From Candidatus Kapaibacterium sp. (GTDB lineage: Bacteria > Bacteroidota > Ignavibacteria > Kapaibacteriales > HRBIN21), in contig JANWXA010000019.1 of the NCBI GenBank assembly GCA_025055465.1, positions 7,435 to 15,837 on the forward strand: a stretch of 8,403 nucleotides of DNA, given 5' to 3'. Shown piece after piece: positions 1 through 5,890 of the stretch. The notes beneath the pieces were generated by a model, which made no database searches, was not told where the DNA came from, and saw only the letters and a list, made by a program, of their open reading frames with translations. Numbering within the stretch: position 1 is the first letter of the stretch; each line of letters opens with the position of its first letter. The translations under genes and the position numbers were made by a program.

Positions 1-255
1 TTCCGCTGTCTGGTAAACAGACTCGTCCTCAGTGGAGGCCTCGTCTTCGGTAGAAGTGGCCTCTTCATCTGGGTCGGTGGGGGTGGCTTCCTCTAGATAC
101 GGGTTCTCTGCCAACAAGCTCAGCAATTCTTCGTAAGCCTCCTCGTTGGAGAGCGATAGTAGATTTTGGAACAGCGACTGCTGCTGAATGAGCGCCGGAT
201 TGAGTTTGAGCTGCTGCTTTAGAGCCTGGGTCAGTTGGAGCTTTTGCTGTGCCAT
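1..255 (-). CDS. rpoN: RNA polymerase sigma-54 factor RpoN, N-terminal fragment (3' end outside window)
   Basis: This is the first 85 codons of a minus-strand gene starting with ATG at 255-253; it stays open to base 1. Sigma-54 binds core RNA polymerase and directs it to -24/-12 promoters that need an AAA+ activator. Residues about 5-56 resemble region I, the activator-interacting domain: Gln/Leu-rich, beginning KLQLTQALKQQLKLNP and closing with the typical LAENPYLEE. Residues 57-78 are strongly acidic (Asp/Glu/Thr/Ser), like the variable region II. The core-binding and RpoN-box parts lie beyond the window. The gene sits 76 nt downstream of the MoxR-type ATPase on the same strand, so the two may be co-transcribed. 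No convincing Shine-Dalgarno precedes the ATG. Identification rests on region I only, so a different Gln-rich protein remains possible. Confidence 0.72.
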   Translation of the reverse strand, partial: MAQQKLQLTQALKQQLKLNPALIQQQSLFQNLLSLSNEEAYEELLSLLAENPYLEEATPTDPDEEATSTEDEASTEDESVYQTAE

Positions 256-261
256 GGCTGG

Positions 262-287
262 CTCTCGGCTACCGGACGACTCTCGGC
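262..287. repeat. Short direct repeat in the gap upstream of rpoN
   Basis: The 76-nt gap between the MoxR gene and rpoN (256-331) contains CTCTCGGC twice, at 262-269 and 280-287 on the plus strand (GCCGAGAG on the transcribed strand), with starts 18 nt apart. No hairpin followed by a T-run and no convincing promoter pair is visible in this gap. The repeat may be chance or a weak binding site in the rpoN leader. Confidence 0.3.
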
Positions 288-331
288 ACGAAACTACGAA
301 AAAGCATCAATTGGCTTGTTGGTTGGCTGTC

Positions 332-1627
332 TTACTCAATGCTACGCAGGAATGCTGTTAGTTCCCGCTCCAGAGCTTGCTTGAGCTCGCGTACTTCTTC
401 ACATGCCGGGACAAAGTCGCGGAGAAATTTTTCTAACATGCGCTTGTTCTGCTGCACAGTGTGGTCAGCACCTCCAAAGGTATCCTTCAGCCATTCCCAC
501 AGAGACTGAAGCAACGATGGGCTGGTCAGACTACTCAGCGGTCTGAACAGAAGACCTTTGTCCTTCTGCAGTTGTTCCAAGAGTGACTGGAATGCCAGCA
601 GCACTCGCAATTGCTCGAACCCGTTGGACGCGTGGAGTGAATTGAGAACAGTTGTGTAGGCCTTGCGGAAGAGCTCCACTTCTTCGGGGACACCGACGGT
701 GGCAAAGATGAAATAGAGTTTACCGACCTCGTCGTGGGTGGCTTCGTCCCGCCCGTGGAGGAGGGCAATGGCGCGGAGCAGGTTGAGCGATTTTGCTTGC
801 GTGCGTGGAGAGATGTAGTAGTCTATCGGCGGTGTCGTTCCCCGATAGTGCTCGCGAAGAGCACGGTTGCGAAGCACCTCATAATACCGGATGACTAGAT
901 TGGCAAAGTAGACGAGTTCCGGGTGCACTCGAACGGAGCGCTCGGTATCCTGACCAGTAGCGATAGTGTACACGTACCGCAGCAGTGCAAAGGGGATCTG
1001 TTGGGGGGGAAGCACCGGCTTGCCGCCGTGGAGGAGGAATTGTTGAGCAATTCTGTATTGGACGTATGGCTCCTTATCGGGTAGGATGACTGCCTTGTAC
1101 AGGAAGCGGTCCAGGATAGCTTCGGTGATTTCGCTGACCCTCAGGTAATTGGTTGCCGCAATGAGAGTGTGGAGCTTTGCGGGTACATATTGGACGCCGC
1201 GCATAAGCTGGCGCTCATTCAGCACGGAAAGGAGCGCGCGGAGGGTGAAGTCGTTGGCATCGAAAATTTCATCAATGAAGGCGAATTCGCAGTCTACGAT
1301 GGAGCCTTCGATGTTATGTACGATACGGCCATGCTTGAGCTCTTCGATGTCCAGAGCACCAAAGTAGGTATCGGGCTGTTGTTCCTTGCTAGCCTGGACG
1401 CGGAAGGTGCGAGCTCCAGAGAACATGAGGAAGATCTGCTCTGCCAGCAGGCTCTTTCCTACCCCAGTTCGGCTCTGCAGCAGCAGATGCTCGCCGGTTA
1501 CAAGGGCACAGAGGGCTTGTTCAACTACTTCCTCACGGTTTACAACGCGCTGGCAGACGAAGTCCGCCGCCTTCTTGAACTCGCGTGAGATAGCCTCGAA
1601 GCTCCAAGTTCGGAAGTCCTGCTCCAT
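332..1627 (-). CDS. MoxR/RavA-type AAA+ ATPase
   Basis: This 431-residue protein starts with ATG at 1627-1625. MoxR ATPases are chaperone-like AAA+ proteins, often paired with von Willebrand A-domain proteins and used to mature enzymes or complexes. Visible motifs are a P-loop SRTGVGKS at 52-59, Walker B FAFIDE at 115-120, sensor 1 LIAATN ending at Asn160, an Arg-finger-like LDRF at 172-175, and a sensor-2-like SPRTQAKS at 273-280. Residues about 330-431 form a charged, probably helical C-terminal extension outside the AAA+ core. The first P-loop position is Ser52 where the consensus has Gly or Ala. No VWA partner lies in the window, and rpoN follows 76 nt downstream. The protein is not a classic sigma-54 activator: no GAFTGA-type loop is seen. 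A promoter candidate lies about 30 nt upstream. GAGG abuts the ATG with no spacer. Confidence 0.88.
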   Translation of the reverse strand: MEQDFRTWSFEAISREFKKAADFVCQRVVNREEVVEQALCALVTGEHLLLQSRTGVGKSLLAEQIFLMFSGARTFRVQASKEQQPDTYFGALDIEELKHGRIVHNIEGSIVDCEFAFIDEIFDANDFTLRALLSVLNERQLMRGVQYVPAKLHTLIAATNYLRVSEITEAILDRFLYKAVILPDKEPYVQYRIAQQFLLHGGKPVLPPQQIPFALLRYVYTIATGQDTERSVRVHPELVYFANLVIRYYEVLRNRALREHYRGTTPPIDYYISPRTQAKSLNLLRAIALLHGRDEATHDEVGKLYFIFATVGVPEEVELFRKAYTTVLNSLHASNGFEQLRVLLAFQSLLEQLQKDKGLLFRPLSSLTSPSLLQSLWEWLKDTFGGADHTVQQNKRMLEKFLRDFVPACEEVRELKQALERELTAFLRSIE

Positions 1628-1659
1628 CCTCGATAGCCATGGAGTGGGTTGCTGACGCT

Positions 1660-1686
1660 AAAAATTAGGGCAATTTTCCTGTACAA
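1660..1686 (-). promoter_or_regulatory. Candidate promoter for the MoxR gene, Bacteroidota-like
   Basis: On the minus strand, TAATTTTT (1660-1667) matches the TAnnTTTG -7 element with one mismatch. A TTG (1684-1686) lies 16 nt upstream of it. The predicted transcription start would be about 1652-1656, giving a leader of about 25-30 nt before the ATG at 1627. The assignment is by pattern only. Confidence 0.4.
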
Positions 1687-1701
1687 GCCCAAGGACAGCG
1701 A

Positions 1702-1728
1702 TTGCATGCAGAGAATTTCCTAAGTTTG
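1702..1728 (+). promoter_or_regulatory. Candidate promoter for tRNA-Pro and the downstream lipoprotein, Bacteroidota-like
   Basis: TAAGTTTG at 1721-1728 is a perfect TAnnTTTG -7 element. TTG at 1702-1704 lies 16 nt upstream of it, slightly shorter than the usual spacing. Transcription would start about 4-5 nt before the mature tRNA 5' end at 1737, leaving a very short leader for RNase P. No good sigma-70 TTGACA/TATAAT pair is visible here. With only 20 nt between the tRNA and the next gene, this promoter probably serves both. Confidence 0.5.
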
Positions 1729-1736
1729 TTTGCTAA

Positions 1737-1812
1737 CGGGGCGTAGCGCAGCCTGGGTTAGCGCGCCTGGTTTGGGACCAGGAGGTCGTGGGTTCAAATC
1801 CCACCGCCCCGA
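1737..1812 (+). tRNA. tRNA-Pro (anticodon UGG)
   Basis: A full cloverleaf can be drawn. The acceptor stem CGGGGCG (1737-1743) pairs with CGCCCCG (1805-1811), with discriminator A at 1812. The D stem GCGC is at 1746-1749 and 1761-1764. The anticodon stem CCTGG/CCAGG flanks the loop TTTGGGA, with anticodon TGG at 1773-1775. The T stem GTGGG/CCCAC encloses TTCAAAT. The length is 76 nt. The terminal CCA is not encoded (CGT follows), so it must be added by tRNA nucleotidyltransferase. The C1-G72 pair is typical of bacterial tRNA-Pro. UGG can read all four proline codons when U34 is suitably modified. Confidence 0.97.
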
Positions 1813-1825
1813 CGTGTTCGACAGC

Positions 1826-1831
1826 GGAGGG
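1826..1831 (+). promoter_or_regulatory. Unusually close ribosome binding site of the lipoprotein gene
   Basis: GGAGGG lies just 1 nt before the ATG at 1833, much closer than the usual 5-9 nt. It supports initiation after the tRNA rather than at the in-frame ATG at 1788 inside the tRNA. A later in-frame GTG (1848) would leave only nine residues before the lipobox Cys, too short for a signal peptide. Confidence 0.45.
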
Positions 1832-1832
1832 A

Positions 1833-2321
1833 ATGTGGCCAGGGATAGTGATAGCAGCTCTTGTTTTGCTTTCTTGCACGCAGAGTACGCAACCAGAGTA
1901 CACGGCCGAGCGACTCACGCTGGAGCAGTTGCGCACGACTCCTGGTTTTGCTTGGTTCGATACCGAATACCAAGCCTATAGTCCTGACACGGCTCTGGTG
2001 GCACAGATCCGAGCTGCCTACGTGCCGGGATTACATCGGTTCTATGTTTACGTCAAGCCGACATGTTCGTGTGTCGGTACACAGAAGCTTTTCCCCCGCT
2101 TCCTGCGGGTGCTAACGGACGGGGGGATTCGGCTCAATGATTGTGAAATCTATGCTATGCGCGGTGCCGGTGACAGGCATCCTCACCAGAACTGGCTGCA
2201 AATTCGCCAGCTTCCATCATTTTTTATTGTGCGGGATGTCGAGGTCTGTGGGAGCATTCTTGGGGAGCTCCCTCCAGGCAAGACTATCGAACAAGTGGTG
2301 CTGGAGGCGCTACACTACTGA
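1833..2321 (+). CDS. Predicted lipoprotein with thioredoxin-like fold and CxC motif
   Basis: This 162-residue protein begins with a short hydrophobic segment (residues 3-13) and a lipobox LLSC with Cys15 as the lipidation site, so it is probably anchored on the periplasmic side of a membrane. The n-region lacks Lys/Arg, which is unusual. Residues about 67-162 look thioredoxin-like: a beta strand FYVYVKP leads into Cys78-Ser-Cys80 at the place of the CxxC motif. Later, QLPSFFIV (126-133) resembles the cis-Pro strand (Pro128), followed by a Gly-rich turn and a C-terminal helix. Extra cysteines are Cys104 and Cys139. A CxC thioredoxin-like protein could act as a thiol oxidoreductase, isomerase or metal-binding protein; no substrate can be named. 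The gene starts 20 nt after tRNA-Pro and converges on tmk with 11 nt between stop codons. Confidence 0.65.
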   Translation: MWPGIVIAALVLLSCTQSTQPEYTAERLTLEQLRTTPGFAWFDTEYQAYSPDTALVAQIRAAYVPGLHRFYVYVKPTCSCVGTQKLFPRFLRVLTDGGIRLNDCEIYAMRGAGDRHPHQNWLQIRQLPSFFIVRDVEVCGSILGELPPGKTIEQVVLEALHY

Positions 2322-2332
2322 AGTGGGAGTGT

Positions 2333-2941
2333 TTATAAAAGGCTGGGGAGACGTCGGCAGACGTGGTGCCATATAGTGGTGTGAACCTCGTCAGGCGTAT
2401 ATGTTGCGTCAACGCAAATGACGCGATCTGGCTCCCGGAGAGCGATTTCCCGATATCCCCAGCGGACACGCTCAAAGAAGAGTAGCCCGGCTTGTTCCAT
2501 GCGGTCACTTTTCTGACTCCGCTGGAGAGCGAGTTCGACGGGGACGTCCAGTACGAATGTCAGGGCTGGTTTGAGGCCGTCGGTGGCAATTTGGTTGCAC
2601 TGGAGCACCACTGCCAGTGGCAGACCGCGCCCGTAGCCTTGATATGCCGTTGTGGAGTCGTCAAATCGGTCGCAAAGCACGATGGCACCGGCTTCCAATG
2701 CAGGGCGGATAGCACTATGGACCAATTGTGCGCGAGCAGCGTTGAAGAGCAACATCTCAGCAATGGGGGAAATCTCCATTTCCGTATGCAATAGCAGTTG
2801 CCGTATGTACTCGGAAAGGGGGGTAGCCCCAGGTTCACGGAAAATACGGACGGGATAGCCCAGGGATTGAAGGCGTTCCGCAAGGAGTTGGACTTGGGTG
2901 GACTTGCCACAACCGTCCAAGCCTTCAAAGCTTATGAGCAT
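2333..2941 (-). CDS. tmk: Thymidylate kinase (dTMP kinase)
   Basis: This 202-residue protein is of normal length for the family. It phosphorylates dTMP to dTDP with ATP in the cytoplasm, an essential step to dTTP. Visible motifs are the P-loop EGLDGCGKST (6-15), REPGATPLSE (35-44; the usual second Gly of GGT is Ala39), the DRF triplet at 91-93 followed by STTAYQGYGRG, and a LID-like stretch near 141-150 containing RSQKSDR. The open frame runs on to 3295, but the family begins at MLISFEG, so I chose ATG 2941-2939, directly preceded by AAGGGC. The start overlaps the end of rsmI by 17 nt in another frame, suggesting translational coupling. tmk is the last gene of the minus-strand cluster. No intrinsic terminator with a T-run is visible after its stop. 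Confidence 0.95.
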   Translation of the reverse strand: MLISFEGLDGCGKSTQVQLLAERLQSLGYPVRIFREPGATPLSEYIRQLLLHTEMEISPIAEMLLFNAARAQLVHSAIRPALEAGAIVLCDRFDDSTTAYQGYGRGLPLAVVLQCNQIATDGLKPALTFVLDVPVELALQRSQKSDRMEQAGLLFFERVRWGYREIALREPDRVICVDATYTPDEVHTTIWHHVCRRLPSLL

Positions 2942-3653
2942 GCCCTTCGTCACGGTGTCCCGCGACGATGATGACACATTCCCCGCGGATATGCTGGCGC
3001 TGTTGCAATAGATGCAAGCATTCGGCAATGGTGCCACGGAGATATTCCTCATGTACCTTGCTGAGCTCTCGGGCGATGCAGATGCGGCGTTCGGGGGAGC
3101 ACATTTTCTGCAGTTCCTCCAGTAGGCGCAGCAAGCGGTGCGGGGCCTCGTACAGCACGCTGGTCCATGAGCAGGTGGCAATTTCTGACAGGCGGCGTTG
3201 ACGTGCGCTCCCACGACGTGGAAGAAATCCCCAGAAGACAAAAGGCTGAGTGGGCAGGCCACTACCGACAACTGCTGGAATAATCGCCGTTGCACCTGGA
3301 AGGACGGTGATGCTATGCCCTGCGGACAAGACCTGGCGAACCACGGCAGCCCCGGGATCTGAAATGCCCGGTGTGCCGGCGTTGCACACCAGCGCTACAC
3401 CCTCCCCCGCCTGTAGGAGTCGGAGGAGTTCTGCTGCACAGCGGAGCTCAGCGTGCTCGTCGCAGCGCAATAGCCGTCGGGGCACAATCCCATAAGCCCT
3501 AAGGAGAAGACCTGTGTGACGTGTGTCTTCACAGGCAACAGCAGCAGCATGGCGTAGGACATTTAGCGCTCGTAGCGTTATATCGCCTCGGTTCCCAATC
3601 GGGGTTGGGACAACGTATAACTTATTCTGTAGTGGTTCGGGAGTCCACTCCAC
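2925..3653 (-). CDS. rsmI: 16S rRNA (cytidine1402-2'-O)-methyltransferase RsmI
   Basis: RsmI uses S-adenosylmethionine to 2'-O-methylate C1402 in the decoding centre of 16S rRNA. Family motifs run in order: YVVPTPIGN (13-21), CEDTRHTG (41-48), CNAGTPGISDPG (90-101), LPGATAIIPA (118-127), YEAPHRL (168-174) and ARELSKVHEEYLRG (194-207). The frame is open to 3809, but no ATG lies near the conserved N-terminus. I chose GTG at 3653-3651, which gives 242 residues and ten ahead of the conserved KLYVVPTP; it overlaps the TadA-encoding end by 32 nt. The usual SDAGTP is CNAGTP here (Asn91 for Asp). The protein ends soon after the last strand (GECVIIVAG), so the small C-terminal extension of longer RsmI proteins (about 270-290 residues) is missing. 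The start is less certain than the function. Confidence 0.92.
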   Translation of the reverse strand: MEWTPEPLQNKLYVVPTPIGNRGDITLRALNVLRHAAAVACEDTRHTGLLLRAYGIVPRRLLRCDEHAELRCAAELLRLLQAGEGVALVCNAGTPGISDPGAAVVRQVLSAGHSITVLPGATAIIPAVVGSGLPTQPFVFWGFLPRRGSARQRRLSEIATCSWTSVLYEAPHRLLRLLEELQKMCSPERRICIARELSKVHEEYLRGTIAECLHLLQQRQHIRGECVIIVAGHRDEGHAHKL

Positions 3654-4524
3654 GATCTTTGTCCCGTAGTTGTTGGAAGAACTGGCGCAGCAATGCAGAA
3701 GACTCTTCGGCGAGGAGCCCACTGCGGACGGAACAGCGATGGTTGAGCCGCTCGTCCTGCACAATATTGTACAGGGTGCCACAGGCCCCTGCTCGCGAAT
3801 CCGGAGCACCGTAGACTAGCCGAGGAATACGTGCCCAGACAATTGCTCCGGCGCACATCGGGCAGGGTTCTAAAGTTACGTACAGCGTGCAGCTTTCCAG
3901 GCGGCGCCCCAGAAGTTGGGAGGCTTGCCGAAGTGCTTGCATTTCGGCATGGAAGGTAGCATCTCCAGCTCGTTCTACGGCGTTTCGCCCGCGTGCGATG
4001 ATGCGGTTGTCGCGCGTCAGCACGGCCCCTACGGGCACTTCCCCCTCGGCGTACGCCCGCTGAGCCTCTAAGAGGGCGATTCGCATAAACGGGACATCCA
4101 CATCTACGGCGTTGGGATTGAGGAGCCACGGGAGCACCAGACAAAATTCCCGGTCTCCCTCTAACATATTGTAGTGCTCCAGAGCTGTCACTGGAACCCA
4201 TGCAACCTGTATAATTCCCGCGCGGGGGTAAGGGGTGTCGCACCAACTCTCGACAACGTAGAAATGCAAGCGGTAGGACTTGCCATCGGGATACGAGAAC
4301 TCGGTGCACCAAAGTTCGGTACCGATGGTCACCGCAATGCCCAGCTCCTCTTCAAGCTCGCGTCGGAGCGCCTGCTGGGGGCTCTCGCCTGGCTCTATTT
4401 TTCCCCCAGGGAACTCCCATTGTAATGGGTACGGGACATCGGGCGCACGCTGGCAAAGCAGGACGCAGCCGTGAGCAAAGAAAACGGCTGCAACTACTTC
4501 CGTTACGGTTACAGCCTCAACCAT
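3622..4524 (-). CDS. tadA: Fusion protein: MutT/NudG-like NUDIX hydrolase + tRNA adenosine deaminase TadA
   Basis: One uninterrupted frame of 300 residues encodes two complete enzymes. Residues about 8-135 are a NUDIX domain with a perfect box G-x5-E-x7-REL-x-EE-x-GI (Gly41 to Ile63). The preceding QWEFPG is typical of MutT/NudG proteins, which hydrolyse oxidised or non-standard nucleoside triphosphates. After a linker of about 10 residues, residues 147-290 are TadA, which deaminates A34 to inosine in tRNA-Arg(ACG). They show EGEVPVGAV (160-168), HAE at 192-194 (zinc ligand and catalytic Glu), PCPMC at 220-224 (zinc ligands), and the C-terminal LNH and SALL..FF segments. The start ATG (4524-4522) overlaps the upstream nuclease gene by 16 nt. 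An in-frame ATG at 4086-4084 falls exactly at the normal TadA start, so a separate TadA product cannot be excluded. Both active sites look intact. Confidence 0.93.
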   Translation of the reverse strand: MVEAVTVTEVVAAVFFAHGCVLLCQRAPDVPYPLQWEFPGGKIEPGESPQQALRRELEEELGIAVTIGTELWCTEFSYPDGKSYRLHFYVVESWCDTPYPRAGIIQVAWVPVTALEHYNMLEGDREFCLVLPWLLNPNAVDVDVPFMRIALLEAQRAYAEGEVPVGAVLTRDNRIIARGRNAVERAGDATFHAEMQALRQASQLLGRRLESCTLYVTLEPCPMCAGAIVWARIPRLVYGAPDSRAGACGTLYNIVQDERLNHRCSVRSGLLAEESSALLRQFFQQLRDKDRGVDSRTTTE

Positions 4525-5885
4525 TCGCCCGACTGTGGTACAAGGACACGTTCAAAGCCACACTGCTGAAGCTGCCGGCGCAAGATCTCTTGCCGCGATG
4601 GCTCGCCGTGAACTAAGGCTATGGAAGTGCTTGTTGGCAACAGGCGAAAATACCGCAGAAGGTCGTCCCCATCGGCGTGAGCGCTCAAGCCCGGCAATTC
4701 CAGCACGCGGGCACGGACGGTATAAGAATCTCCAAAAATGCGAACTCGCTTCTCTCCCTCCACCAGTCGCCGTCCGAGAGTATGAGCAGCGCTAAATCCG
4801 ACAAAGAGGATGGTCGTTCGCCGATTCCCGATATGGCGCTTGAGGTGGTGCAGAATCCTGCCAGATTCGCACATCGCGGAACCGGCGATAACTGCGTACG
4901 GTGGCCGTTCCCGGAGGATAGCTTTGGATTCCTCCACACTATGGGTAAAGCGGAGTTGGGGAAAGTCAAACGGATCTGAATCTGTCATCAGAAGATGCTG
5001 TACCGTGGTGTTGAACTCCGGCAGGAATGTGCGGAAGGCCTGGGTAGCCTCGTCTGCCAGTGGACTGTCTACGAAGATCGGCATGGGCGGGAGCTCTCCA
5101 GCGTTGGCCAGCTCGTTGAGGTGAAAGAGCACCTCTTGAGTACGTCCAACGCTGAATGCTGGGATGAGGAGAACGCCTTTTTGGCGTGCGACGCTGTGAA
5201 AGATTTCCTGAAGGTGCTGGCGAACGGTGTTGGTGCCTTCATGGCGTAGCCCCGCATAGGTAGATTCAGCGATGAGGACATCTACAGGCTCGGGTCGGTC
5301 AGGGGGAGGAAACAGGAGTGGGTGTTGGCGGCCGAGGTCACCCGTGAATCCGACCCGTACAGTGCGTCCGCCTTCAGAGAGCTCTAAAAAGATTTGTGCA
5401 GACCCTAAAATATGCCCTGCCTGCCGGAAACGGAAAAGGATGCCCGGGGCAATTTGGATGGGCTTTCCGTATCCTATGGAAAAGAATCGGGCCATTGTCC
5501 GCGGGATATCATCAGGGGTGTAGAGGGGTTCTATGTGCTCGCCACGGTGCTGGAGGAGGTATTCGGCGTCTTTTTCTTGAATGTGGGCACTATCGGCGAG
5601 CATCAGGGCGCAGAGGGCTCGTGTTGCTGGGGTGGCATAAATCAGCCCTTGGAAGCCCTGCTTGACAAGTGTGGGGAGGTTGCCGGAGTGGTCTATGTGG
5701 GCATGGGAGAGAATGACGGCATTGACATCGGTGGGCGGAACGGGGAAAACTCGGTTCCGTTCGTACGCTTCTGCCCGTCGCCCTTGGAAGAGCCCACAGT
5801 CCAGAAAGACGTAGTGCTCATTAACCCGCAGGATATGAAGGGAACCAGTGACGGTCTGGGCGGCCCCCCAGAAGCCGATCTCCAT
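4509..5885 (-). CDS. Metallo-beta-lactamase/beta-CASP ribonuclease (CPSF73/YSH1-like)
   Basis: This 458-residue protein has the usual length for bacterial beta-CASP RNA nucleases, which cleave RNA using a two-zinc centre. It begins EIGFWGAAQTVTGS and DCGLFQG, characteristic of the family. Zinc-binding and catalytic elements are HAHIDH (61-66), the motif-3 His in AGHILGS (His157) and the motif-4 Asp in FTGDLG (Asp183). The beta-CASP region includes AESTY (206-210), PAFSVGRTQE (242-251), GSAMCESGR (335-343) and VGFSAAHTLGRRL. It finishes with SAHAD (His403) and LVHGE (His426). The frame is open upstream to 5954, but homology begins at ATG 5885-5883, 5 nt after the macro-domain stop, so the longer start is rejected. 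Its 3' end overlaps the NUDIX-TadA gene by 16 nt. It is not RNase J (about 550 residues). The RNA target is unknown. Confidence 0.92.
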   Translation of the reverse strand: MEIGFWGAAQTVTGSLHILRVNEHYVFLDCGLFQGRRAEAYERNRVFPVPPTDVNAVILSHAHIDHSGNLPTLVKQGFQGLIYATPATRALCALMLADSAHIQEKDAEYLLQHRGEHIEPLYTPDDIPRTMARFFSIGYGKPIQIAPGILFRFRQAGHILGSAQIFLELSEGGRTVRVGFTGDLGRQHPLLFPPPDRPEPVDVLIAESTYAGLRHEGTNTVRQHLQEIFHSVARQKGVLLIPAFSVGRTQEVLFHLNELANAGELPPMPIFVDSPLADEATQAFRTFLPEFNTTVQHLLMTDSDPFDFPQLRFTHSVEESKAILRERPPYAVIAGSAMCESGRILHHLKRHIGNRRTTILFVGFSAAHTLGRRLVEGEKRVRIFGDSYTVRARVLELPGLSAHADGDDLLRYFRLLPTSTSIALVHGEPSRQEILRRQLQQCGFERVLVPQSGEWLRL

Positions 5886-5890
5886 CGGGG

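Noticed and set aside
1169..1588. 139-residue plus-strand open frame
   Set aside because: It is antisense to the conserved AAA+ core of the MoxR gene, so it is a shadow frame.
1788..1832. Longer start of the lipoprotein inside the tRNA
   Set aside because: The first residues would be encoded by the tRNA T-arm, and the signal peptide and lipobox fit the ATG at 1833.
2351..2364. Inverted repeat ACGTC-ggca-GACGT as a terminator between the convergent genes
   Set aside because: It has only a 5-bp stem, lies inside the tmk coding region, and has no T-run directly after it on either strand.
2942..3295. In-frame upstream extension of tmk
   Set aside because: The extension lies inside rsmI, is Cys/Ser/Pro-rich without homology, and thymidylate kinases begin right at the P-loop strand MLISFEG.
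3654..3809. In-frame upstream extension of rsmI starting with ATG at 3809
   Set aside because: It overlaps the conserved TadA C-terminus in another frame. RsmI proteins start about 10 residues before YVVPTPIGN, which the GTG at 3653 satisfies.
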